Assembly: GCA_039819065.1 (NCBI GenBank)
Contig: JBCBSS010000021.1
Coordinates: 1 to 64,000, forward strand
Source of the DNA: JBCBSS01 sp039819065
Lineage (GTDB): Bacteria; Bacteroidota; Bacteroidia; Cytophagales; Cyclobacteriaceae
DNA length: 64,000 nucleotides
Direction: 5' to 3'
This document shows, in pieces, positions 26,779 to 35,100 of the stretch (position 1 is the stretch's first letter; every line of letters starts with the position of its first letter). A program made the position numbers and the translations under genes. A model generated the notes under the pieces. It saw only the letters and a list, made by a program, of their open reading frames with translations. It searched no databases and was not told the origin of the DNA.

Positions 26779-28716
26779 TTAAAGCTTTTCTGATAATTCT
26801 ATTTTAAAAGATTGTATAAATTCTTCCAATGTCAAAGCACCCTTTTCTCCGTGCTGGTGCTGTCGTATAGTTACTTGTTTATTTTCTACTTCCTTTTCAC
26901 CCACGATTAGCATGTACGGCGTTTTCAATGTCTCCGCATCTCGAATTTTCCTGCCTAGCTTTTCACTACGGCTGTCTATGGGAATAGGTATTTCGAGGCG
27001 CTCCATGAGCTCATTGGCTATTTCCTGTGCATAAGGCAGATACTTATCTGATACTGGTAATATTGTAATAGGCTCAGGGGCTAACCAAACTGGTAAATTC
27101 CCACGGGTATGTTCTAGTAGAAGTGCTATAAAGCGCTCCATAGAGCCAAATAAAGCGCGATGGATCATAACCGGTCGATGTTTTTCACCATCGGCACCCA
27201 CATAAGTAAGGTCAAAGTTTTCTGGCATCATATAGTCGACCTGTATAGTGCCGATCTGCCATTTTCGGCCAATGGCATCTCTCACCATGAAGTCAAGTTT
27301 GGGACCATAGAAGGCCGCTTCACCTGTCTTGGTGGTGGTTTTCATACCTCTTCCATTGGTGGCTTCCACAATGGCATGTTCAGCCATTTCCCACATTTTG
27401 TCTGTGCCCAGGTATTTGTCCGGGTTGTCCGGATCGCGTAGGGAGATCTGTGTTTGGAATTCATCGAACCCAAGTCGAGAGTAAACCTTATTTACCAAGT
27501 CTACGACCTTTAGAAACTCTTCTTTTAACTGATCAGCACGACAATAGATGTGTGCATCATCTTGTGTGAATCCACGGACCCTTGTCAGCCCGTGTAGTTC
27601 TCCTGATTGTTCGTAGCGGTACACTGTTCCAAATTCCGCATATTTTACCGGTAAATCCCGGTAGCTTTTAGGTCGTGCACTGTAAATCTTACAGTGATGT
27701 GGGCAGTTCATAGGTTTAAGGAAAAACTCTTCTCCTTCGGAGGGTGTCTGAATGGGGCGAAAAGAGTCTTCACCATATTTCTCATAGTGCCCTGAGGTAA
27801 TGTATAGCTCCTTCTTACCAATGTGCGGGGTGGATACATGCTGGTAGCCGACTAGCATTTGTGTCTTGCGCAGGTAATTGATCAGATTCTGGCGCAAAGC
27901 TTCCCCTTTGGGTGACCAAAGTGGCAATCCCATACCTACCGTCTCATCCAGGTAGAACAGGTCTAGTTCTCTACCCAGTTTACGGTGGTCCCTATTTTTG
28001 GACTGCTCCAACGCTACCAAGTATTCATCCAATAAGGACTTTTTTGGAAAGGAGATGCCATATACCCTTGTGAGCATTTTGTTTTTTTCGTCGGCACGCC
28101 AATACGCTCCGGCAATGGCTGTTAGTTTTATCGCCTTAATCGGCGCTGTATCTGGTAAATGTGGCCCGGCACAAAGGTCTGTGAAGTCGCCCATATCATA
28201 AAGTGTGATGTCGTCTTCCGGGAGTCCTTCTATCAATTCAAGCTTGTATTCGTTATGCTTTTGACTAAACAACTCCTCTGCCTGCCGTTTGGTCACGTGC
28301 CTTCTCACATTGGTGTGGCGTTCACGGGCCAGCTCTAACATTTTAGCTTCCACTTTTGGAAAATCCGACTCAGAGAAAGAGTGGCTGCCAAAGTCTACGT
28401 CGTAATAGAATCCATTTTCAATAGCCGGACCTGTGCCCAATTTTACGCCAGGATATAGCGCTTCCAAGGCATAAGCCAGTAAGTGAGCAGTGGTATGCCA
28501 AAAAGCGGCTTTGCCTTCGTCATCTTGCCATGTCAACAACTTTACCGCTTTATCTTCTGTGAAACTGCGGTGAGCATCCCAAACAGTACCATCCACCTCT
28601 GCAGCCAGCGTATTGCGCGACAAACCTTCACTAATCGCTTTGGCCACCTCAAGGCTATTCATCTCATCTTGCTCAAATTGCTTGACGTCCCCGTTGGCCA
28701 GTGTAATATTGATCAT
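26779..28716 (-). CDS. thrS: Threonyl-tRNA synthetase
   Basis: 645 residues, full length: TGS domain (1-62), editing domain with HTTAHLLAYALE near 73 and the Cys/His set around LCAGPHLPDT, class II core and anticodon-binding domain. The active-site zinc ligands are conserved: Cys338 in MNCPHH, His389 in DDAHIYC, and the His in IHRALFGSMERF near 516. The start overlaps the dcd stop (ATGA). Its place in a zinc-controlled operon suits a zinc-requiring synthetase made at higher level in shortage. Whether another thrS exists cannot be told here. Confidence 0.95.
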   Translation of the reverse strand: MINITLANGDVKQFEQDEMNSLEVAKAISEGLSRNTLAAEVDGTVWDAHRSFTEDKAVKLLTWQDDEGKAAFWHTTAHLLAYALEALYPGVKLGTGPAIENGFYYDVDFGSHSFSESDFPKVEAKMLELARERHTNVRRHVTKRQAEELFSQKHNEYKLELIEGLPEDDITLYDMGDFTDLCAGPHLPDTAPIKAIKLTAIAGAYWRADEKNKMLTRVYGISFPKKSLLDEYLVALEQSKNRDHRKLGRELDLFYLDETVGMGLPLWSPKGEALRQNLINYLRKTQMLVGYQHVSTPHIGKKELYITSGHYEKYGEDSFRPIQTPSEGEEFFLKPMNCPHHCKIYSARPKSYRDLPVKYAEFGTVYRYEQSGELHGLTRVRGFTQDDAHIYCRADQLKEEFLKVVDLVNKVYSRLGFDEFQTQISLRDPDNPDKYLGTDKMWEMAEHAIVEATNGRGMKTTTKTGEAAFYGPKLDFMVRDAIGRKWQIGTIQVDYMMPENFDLTYVGADGEKHRPVMIHRALFGSMERFIALLLEHTRGNLPVWLAPEPITILPVSDKYLPYAQEIANELMERLEIPIPIDSRSEKLGRKIRDAETLKTPYMLIVGEKEVENKQVTIRQHQHGEKGALTLEEFIQSFKIELSEKL

Positions 28717-29240
28717 GCTTTCTCTTTAAAGTCTTGATATAGTTTGCTCGGTTGTATACCGTCATTGTTTTGATATTTTCCATTCTGATAGGTTTTGTAG
28801 TCACCTTGTATATGATGGAAATATATTTGGCATACCTCGACCCCAGGATAGATAACTAGTGGCTGTACTACAAAAATCTCAAGCGTCCAATAACCATTGA
28901 AACCTACATCCCCGAAGCCAGCGGTCACATGCACGAACATACCTAGCCTGCCAATGCTGCTTCTACCTTCTAACATAGGCACGAGCTTGTCAGTCCGGGT
29001 TCTTTCCAGCGTACGGCCAAGATAGAGTCGCCCTGGATCCAATTGTAAACCAGTGGGAGGGATGATTAGTTTTGATGCCTTATTGTCTAGTTTCATATCC
29101 AGTACTGGAGCATCATATACCAGTAATTCGTCATGAAGCCTTAGATTGTAGCTGTTAGGATTGAGTTGGGCACGATCATAAGGCTCTATTGCTATGTCCT
29201 TACCCATACGGGCCTCTATTTCCAAACCACTTAATATCAT
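28713..29240 (-). CDS. dcd: dCTP deaminase
   Basis: 175 residues. Deaminates dCTP to dUTP on the way to dTMP. Family sequence: LNPNSYNLRLHDEL near 26, EGRSSIGRLGMFVHVTAGFGDVGFNG near 90-116 with the catalytic Arg/Glu region, and the C-terminal GDYKTYQNGKYQN. Dcd does not need zinc, unlike dCMP and cytidine deaminases, so a place in a zinc-responsive operon makes sense as a bypass. It overlaps thrS by four bases and lies 23 bases after the His-rich lipoprotein. Confidence 0.93.
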   Translation of the reverse strand: MILSGLEIEARMGKDIAIEPYDRAQLNPNSYNLRLHDELLVYDAPVLDMKLDNKASKLIIPPTGLQLDPGRLYLGRTLERTRTDKLVPMLEGRSSIGRLGMFVHVTAGFGDVGFNGYWTLEIFVVQPLVIYPGVEVCQIYFHHIQGDYKTYQNGKYQNNDGIQPSKLYQDFKEKA

Positions 29241-29263
29241 AACAGTTTATTTTAAAGCCAGCG

Positions 29264-29740
29264 TTATTGTTTTGCTTTGATTTGGTCGACCTTTTCCGCC
29301 ATTGCCTTGATTTCTTGTAGCAGATGCTGCTGCACTTCCAAGTGCTGCTCTGGAGTCAGTTCCTGTTGCTCACCATGTCCATGGTCGTGCCCTGAATGAT
29401 CGTGTCCCGAGTGATCATGCCCCGAATGGTCGTGACCATCAGCATGCTCAAAACCAGGAACTTCGACCAATTGGTCATCCCATTCTTTGAGTGAACTGGC
29501 AATAGATTCGAAGTCGGTTTTATAGGTTGCCACAAACAAAGAATCTTCAATTGTGGTGAGTTTAGCCAGTTCGTCACCGGTCTGATTACGGATTTTCATT
29601 GCCTCTTCATGCAGTTCGAACGCCTGCTGTAGATCCTTGTGTGGCTTTTCATTGCCACCACAGGCCAGCAACAGCACCATGAGTCCCATGGTTAGAAAGA
29701 GTTGCTTACACCAGTTTGGGAAAAAATCTATTCGTATCAT
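29264..29740 (-). CDS. Lipoprotein with tandem His-Asp-His repeats
   Basis: 158 residues: signal peptide with lipobox LLLAC (Cys27), a helical coil-like body, then EHADGHDHSGHDHSGHDH and one more unit (about 99-123), four SGHDH-type repeats that must bind zinc or a similar metal, and a helical tail. The five-residue units are tandem 15-base repeats in the DNA and could expand or contract. It is second in the zinc operon after the merC-like gene. A periplasmic or surface zinc buffer or carrier is the likely role. Confidence 0.75.
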   Translation of the reverse strand: MIRIDFFPNWCKQLFLTMGLMVLLLACGGNEKPHKDLQQAFELHEEAMKIRNQTGDELAKLTTIEDSLFVATYKTDFESIASSLKEWDDQLVEVPGFEHADGHDHSGHDHSGHDHSGHDHGHGEQQELTPEQHLEVQQHLLQEIKAMAEKVDQIKAKQ

Positions 29741-29767
29741 TTGATTGAGGTAATAGTTGGTTGCTAA

Positions 29768-30223
29768 TTATGATTCAACGACATTTTTTTGATTGCTGGT
29801 CATCCATTTTCCATCTGCAGGTTGATTGTTTTCGCAACATCCTGTTTCACAACGGCATTGCCTTCTGTTTACCAGATGCAAAATGATCAAAGCAACAGCG
29901 GGGACATACACCATATCGAATGGAAATGCTATGCCCTCTAAACGCTCGTTGAAGATAAAAAAGGTGAGCATGAGCCATGAGACTATCAAACTTGTCTTTA
30001 TCCACCTTAAGGTTGATTGCTGATAAGTTTTAAAAACAGCTATGAAAGAAATGGCCAGAAACAACAAATCCAACCAACCCCACAATGCTTGGCTTCCGTG
30101 AGCGCCAACCGAGGAACCAGGAACTGCAACGAACACGAATGGTGTGGCAACACAATGAATGATGCAGAGGGTTGAACTGAGCATACCCAGTTCGTCTGAT
30201 TTTTTATTTAGAATAACGCTCAT
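29768..30223 (-). CDS. MerC-domain membrane protein, first gene of the zinc operon
   Basis: 151 residues from an ATG at 30223, chosen because the operators and promoter lie just upstream; the frame is open for 63 more codons, but these cross the promoter. Four membrane helices; helix 1 has STLCIIHCVATPF with the same Cys pair as 20231-20626. The tail CRCETGCCENN is Cys-rich, with five Cys in eight residues, and could bind metal in the cytoplasm. It is followed after 27 bases by the His-rich lipoprotein. Confidence 0.75.
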   Translation of the reverse strand: MSVILNKKSDELGMLSSTLCIIHCVATPFVFVAVPGSSVGAHGSQALWGWLDLLFLAISFIAVFKTYQQSTLRWIKTSLIVSWLMLTFFIFNERLEGIAFPFDMVYVPAVALIILHLVNRRQCRCETGCCENNQPADGKWMTSNQKNVVES

Positions 30224-30234
30224 ATTTGGATTAG

Positions 30235-30249
30235 TGCAATTGGGTTGCA
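30235..30249. promoter_or_regulatory. Zinc-repressor-type operator (box A, merC-like/dcd/thrS operon)
   Basis: TGCAAT-TGG-GTTGCA is a 6-3-6 palindrome with one mismatch. It overlaps the -7 TATATTTG (minus strand, 30255-30248) and lies 12 bases before the start codon at 30223. Confidence 0.7.
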
Positions 30250-30276
30250 AATATAGTTTAAACAATACAAATGCAA
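30248..30276 (-). promoter_or_regulatory. Promoter of the merC-like/lipoprotein/dcd/thrS/folE/zur operon
   Basis: On the minus strand: TTG at 30276-30274, an 18-base spacer, and a perfect TATATTTG at 30255-30248. The -33 lies in box B and the -7 in box A, the same layout as at 20660-20689. Confidence 0.75.
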
Positions 30277-30286
30277 CATAGTTGCG
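30272..30286. promoter_or_regulatory. Zinc-repressor-type operator (box B, shared by divergent promoters)
   Basis: TGCAAC-ATA-GTTGCG, centred 37 bases from box A. It contains the -33 elements of the promoters on both strands. Bases after it (TTTGG) match those after the boxes at 20685 and 21519 (TTTAG). Confidence 0.75.
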
Positions 30287-30312
30287 TTTGGTAAATAGGA
30301 TCGATAATTTTG
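30282..30312 (+). promoter_or_regulatory. Divergent promoter toward the second COG0523 GTPase
   Basis: TTG at 30282-30284, a 20-base spacer, and a perfect TAATTTTG at 30305-30312. It points to the gene at 30482 with a leader of about 165 bases. I found no longer gene in that leader. Confidence 0.65.
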
Positions 30313-30481
30313 TCGCAAATTCATGAGGAAATGAATCATAAACCTGTGATGTTGTTCTATTATTGGCTTTAGAGATATCACTAAGTCCAACATCATGGCC
30401 AGGCTTGTTCATGGTAATTATGGCTAGGCTACTTCAAAGAATAGATTGGTTTGATCATCATAGATACTTTTTGAAAAAAAT

Positions 30482-31405
30482 ATGGAAGCGATTATTACTG
30501 TAGTTGGTTTTTTGGGGGCTGGAAAAACGACACTATTAAAACACTTGACAAACAGCTATATTGAGAAAGGCTGGCATCCTTTTGTAATACTTAATGACTA
30601 TGAGAATGCTCACCTTGACGTTCAACAATTCGCTGAGCAGATAGAGCCAAGATGGATTAGGGCGCTTAATGGAAGCTGTATTTGTTGTAGCGGTATCAAT
30701 GAATTAAGGGATTTTGTGAATGGTATACCTGAGCGAACTAATGGAATTACGCTTATTGAAGCCAACGGCACGTCTGATGCCTGTTCACTAATGGGTTTCT
30801 TGGGTGTAGGGCTCAACGGTCGGTTTCTACCACCTGTTCAAGTATCTGTTGTCGATGTAAAAAACTGGCAACAGCGTGGTGAGCACAACGAACTTGAAGC
30901 CAATCAAATTCAGGTATCTTCGTTGATCGTATTAACACATGTTGAAGAAGCATCAGCGGAAAGAAAAGCTGCTGTGGTGGGTGAACTGCAGCGACTCAAT
31001 CCATTAGCTAAAATCATCACCATGGATGAGGTTGATGTTTCTCTTCTTCCTAAGCTATCACCCTCAGAAAATAACGCTCAAAAGCTTGATCACTTCAAGG
31101 CACACTGGTCTTCTTGCTCTGCTGATTTACCTAACTTACCCAACACAGATTGCATTTATGACATTTGTAACGCCTTTCCGAAGAGTATTTTGCGTGTGAA
31201 GGGTTGTACCAAGATTGGGAAGGACGAACAATATACTTACTTTGAGCGCACTCCAGATGGTGAAGTGTCTTTTAGGCCATTTTACGGAGAGCCAACCACA
31301 GGACCAAAACTGCTGACAGTAGGTCCGGGGAGTGAGTTATCATTACTAGAAAAAGCGATTGAAAATAGCCTCGTAGCCGCGGAATCACGGCCAGAAGTGG
31401 AATAA
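30482..31405 (+). CDS. COG0523 (CobW-type) GTPase, second copy
   Basis: 307 residues. Walker A GFLGAGKTT (9-17), VILNDYENAHLD in place of the usual VNDMSEVNVD, metal motif CICC (66-69) in NGSCICCSGINEL, and the Walker B-like TLIEANGTSD. The C-terminal domain is short (SILRVKGCTKIG). It differs much from the 407-residue GTPase at 18273 and belongs to another branch. It is divergent from the zinc operon and shares its operator, so it is probably made in zinc shortage. Confidence 0.83.
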   Translation: MEAIITVVGFLGAGKTTLLKHLTNSYIEKGWHPFVILNDYENAHLDVQQFAEQIEPRWIRALNGSCICCSGINELRDFVNGIPERTNGITLIEANGTSDACSLMGFLGVGLNGRFLPPVQVSVVDVKNWQQRGEHNELEANQIQVSSLIVLTHVEEASAERKAAVVGELQRLNPLAKIITMDEVDVSLLPKLSPSENNAQKLDHFKAHWSSCSADLPNLPNTDCIYDICNAFPKSILRVKGCTKIGKDEQYTYFERTPDGEVSFRPFYGEPTTGPKLLTVGPGSELSLLEKAIENSLVAAESRPEVE

Positions 31406-31536
31406 TTTTTCTTGCCAGAACGATGAATCAATAACACCCTAGGGTAAAAGATTAGTTCGACTAGTCTGTATTGAAAGGTTACCTTTGAGATGGTACAACA
31501 ACAGATTTAGCTGAATTTTCGTACTTTTAATGTTAG

Positions 31537-31929
31537 ATGCAGTTGCTTAAGAAAATAACGACATTATTTCTGACCCTATTCTTGTTGGTATCCACCACTG
31601 GAGTGACCATGCACAAACACTATTGCATGGGTCGGCTTAAGACTGTTTCGTATTTCGAGAAAGCCGATAATTGTGGTGGTGATGAAGCTAGTAGCATGAG
31701 GGATATGCCTTGTTGTGAGGATATTTCCGAAGAGTATAAGGTGGAAGACCTTCAAAAGGTCAATTTCGATTTCACCTCCGCCAATCTTAGTTTTATTGCT
31801 GTCGTTACATACGTGTTGCTGGATGTAGACCTACTCTCAGTTTCTGCGTCCCATGATCATTATTTAAACTACAAGCCCCCTTTGATTGCCCAAAACGTCC
31901 CCATTCTGGTGCAATCCTTCCTTCTTTAG
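31537..31929 (+). CDS. HYC_CC_PP-family small secreted protein
   Basis: 130 residues. Signal-like helix (about 5-24), then KHYCMG near 30 (HYC), MRDMPCCED near 61 (CC), and YKPPLIAQNVP near the end (PP): these three signatures define a small Bacteroidota family found before metal TonB receptors and Cus-type pumps. Here it precedes cusA, from which it is separated by a 196-base repeat array. A copper or silver carrier in the periplasm is inferred. Confidence 0.75.
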   Translation: MQLLKKITTLFLTLFLLVSTTGVTMHKHYCMGRLKTVSYFEKADNCGGDEASSMRDMPCCEDISEEYKVEDLQKVNFDFTSANLSFIAVVTYVLLDVDLLSVSASHDHYLNYKPPLIAQNVPILVQSFLL

Positions 31930-31938
31930 AACCGCCTC

Positions 31939-32112
31939 GATGAGATGATTGGCTGGTTAGTCGATTTGATGATTAGATAATGAGCTAGCTTGCCTATATG
32001 GCAATTTGTAAACTCATTTTACCATATCATCAGCACATCAAATGATTAAATAATCACCCCATCAAATCATCATCTCATCACCCCATCATCTAATTAGATC
32101 ACCATCTCATTA
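31939..32112. repeat. Inverted pair of degenerate repeat arrays before cusA, no gene inside
   Basis: Left arm 31939-31984 is made of GATGATT-type units (GATGAGATGATTGG, GATTTGATGATTAGATAATGAG). Right arm 32021-32112 is the inverse type (CATATCATCAG, CATCAAATGATTAAATAATCA, CCCATCAAATCATCATC and on). About 36 non-repeat bases lie between. The arms resemble those around the four-helix-bundle gene at 38104. The array ends 13 bases before the cusA start codon. Confidence 0.65.
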
Positions 32113-32125
32113 ACTTATTATTCTA

Positions 32126-35100
32126 ATGATTGACGCAATCATTAAGTTCTTCTTGGAAAACAAGCTGGTTACACTCTTGATCACCGTGGCTATGATTGTC
32201 TGGGGTATTGCTACTGTACCTTTCACATGGGATATAGATTTTATCCCCAAAGACCCAGTTCCGGTAGATGCTATACCCGACATTGGTGAAAACCAGCAAA
32301 TTGTCTTTACTGAATGGGAGGGAAGGTCCCCTCAAGACATCGAGGATCAAATCAGCTATCCGCTCACTTCTGCATTGCTGGGCATACCGGGCGTAAAGAC
32401 CATCCGCAGTAGCTCTATTTTTGGTCTATCCAGTATTTACGTCATTTTCAATGAGGACATAGAATTCTATTGGAGCCGTTCCAGAATTCTGGAAAAGCTC
32501 AATTCACTTCCGGCGGGAACATTACCCAACAATGTACAACCGGCATTGGGACCAGATGCCACAGCGCTTGGGCAGATATTCTGGTATACGCTAGAAGGAA
32601 GAGATGAAAATGGAAAACCTGCTGGAGGTTGGGATCCACAGGAACTAAGATCAATTCAGGATTTCTATGTGAAATATGGACTAGCTTCCGCTCAAGGTGT
32701 TTCGGAAGTCGCTTCTATTGGAGGCTATGTGAAGGAATACCAGGTAGAAATTGATCCGGTAGCCATGAAAAGCTACAACGTCAATGTTGCGGATATCATG
32801 CAATCGGTTAAGAAGAGCAACCTTGATGTAGGTGCCCGTACAATTGAGTTCAACAAGGCTGAATACCTGGTACGCGGTCTGGGATATATAGAAAACATCC
32901 AGGACCTGGAAGAAGCGGTTGTGAAAGCACCTAATAACGTTCCGGTGAGAATCAAAGACGTAGCAAAGGTGCAGTTGGGGCCAGCGACCAGAAGAGGTGG
33001 TTTGGACAAAGCTGGTGCGGAAGCTGTAGGTGCGGTTGTGGTGGCCAGATATGGGTCCAATCCACTGGAAGTGATCAACAATGTGAAGGTCAAGATCGCA
33101 GAATTGGGACCTGGACTGCCCAGCAAAACACTGGCAGATGGAACCGTTTCTAAGGTCACTATTGTGCCTTTCTATGATCGTACCGGTTTGATCAAGGAGA
33201 CGCTTGGTACCTTGGAAGAAGCGCTATCCTTGGAAATCCTGATCAGTATCATCGTGGTTATTATTCTTGTGCTCAATCTGCGTTCTTCCATCCTCATTTC
33301 CAGCCTTCTACCCATTGGTGTACTGATGACCTTCGTCGTGATGCGCTATACCGGTGTATCGGCCAATATCGTAGCCCTTTCAGGTATAGCCATTGCCATC
33401 GGTGTGATGGTCGATGTGGGTGTTGTCTTTACCGAGAATATTGTAAGGCACCTACAGCTACCTGAAAACAAGGCAATAGATGGTGTTGCGAAACTCAAGG
33501 TTGTTTACACTGCCGCGACAGAAGTAGCTTCAGCGGTGGTGACGGCTCTCGCTACTACGGTGATCAGTTTTATTCCAGTATTCGTTTTAGAAGCGCAAGA
33601 AGGCAAGCTCTTCCGGCCCTTGGCATTTACCAAAACCTACGCGCTTTTGGCGGCGCTTTTCATCGGTATAGTGATCATTCCCGCCTTTGCGCATTGGTTG
33701 TTCTCTATGAAGGCAGGTGCTAAAAATGCCAGAAGAGCATGGAACGTTGGTCTGGCTCTCGGAGGTTTGGCACTACTCTTTATCTTACCGTGGACTGGTA
33801 TAGTCCTGATTATCCTTGCCATAAACAACCTCTTTCAAGATCGATGGAAAGGCAGGTGGCAAGAAGCTCCCAGATACATCAGCATTGGCATTGCGGTAAT
33901 TACTGCACTTTACTTTCTGACTAATGCCTGGCTGCCACTAGGTGCGGGTTATTCATGGTTGATCAACTTCCTATTTGTTGCCGTAGTGATCTCGTTCATA
34001 CTGGGTGTATTGATGGTGATTGTTCGCTACTATCCCAAACTACTTTCCTGGTGTTTGGCGCATAAATGGAAATTCCTGAGTATGCCCATCCTGATTCTGA
34101 TCTTTGGCCTACTTTCCTGGCAGGGCTTCAACAGTGTGTTTGGATTCTTAGCCAATGGTGCGGAAAGGATCAATTGGAATCTGCGCCATACTGCATTCTG
34201 GCATAGCATGGAAAAGCATTTCCCCGGAGTGGGTAAAGAGTTCATGCCGCCATTGGATGAAGGGAGTTACTTGCTCATGCCTACCACCATGCCTCATTCT
34301 GGAGTAGAAGAGAACATTGAAACGATAAAGCTGCTCGACCAAAGGGTGACCTCAATCCCAGAGGTAGAAATGACCGTGGGTAAATGGGGCAGGGTGGCAT
34401 CTGCTCTTGATCCTGCGCCCATCTCCATGTTTGAAAACGTGATCAACTACAAACCGGAGTATGCGCTCAACGAAGATGGATATAAGGTTAGGTTTAAAGT
34501 AGATGGGGATGGTTTTTATGAGCTTCGTTTGGATGCAGCAGCAAAGAGGTTATTTCAACAATTGAATTTAGGGGAAGTTAGAAGTTGGAAGTTGGATAGA
34601 AATGAAGGCCAGTTGCTCTTTGAACGTTCTGGTGATAATGTTTCAATTCCTCTTGCTAACACAGACCTTGAAATAACTAATTTTCTACTGCCCTCTTCTT
34701 CAGGAAAGTACTTCCGTCAATGGAGGGACCATATCCAATCTTCTGATGATATTTGGGATGAGATCGTCAGGATGACTAGTATTCCGGGTATGACCTCTGC
34801 GCCGAAGCTACAGCCCATCGAGACGCGCTTGATCATGCTTTCTACGGGTATGCGTGCACCAATGGGTATGAAGATCTATGGCCCTGACCTCGAGAGCATT
34901 GAGAAAGTAGGCTACCAAATGGAAGAGTTGTTGAAGCAGGTTCCCGGGATCAAAGGACGTTCTGTTTTTGCTGATCGTGTGGTGGGAAAACCATATCTGG
35001 AAATCAAAATCAACAGGAACGCTATTGCGCGATACGGGTTGAGCATTGAAGATATGCAAATGTTCATTGGTGTCGCAGTGGGGGGTAATGCATTGACCAC

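Noticed and set aside
26093..28716. Zinc-independent FolE2 or a zinc-free ThrS
   Set aside because: The zinc ligands are present in both proteins (Cys116 and Cys187 of FolE; Cys338 and His389 of ThrS).
31430..31536. TACTTTTA before the HYC_CC_PP gene as a -7 element
   Set aside because: The only TTTG upstream is about 35 bases away, too far for a normal -33/-7 pair.
31939..32112. CRISPR-like array of ATCA units
   Set aside because: Units are degenerate, 7-17 bases long and without unique spacers of constant length; there are no cas genes. It is treated as a degenerate inverted array.
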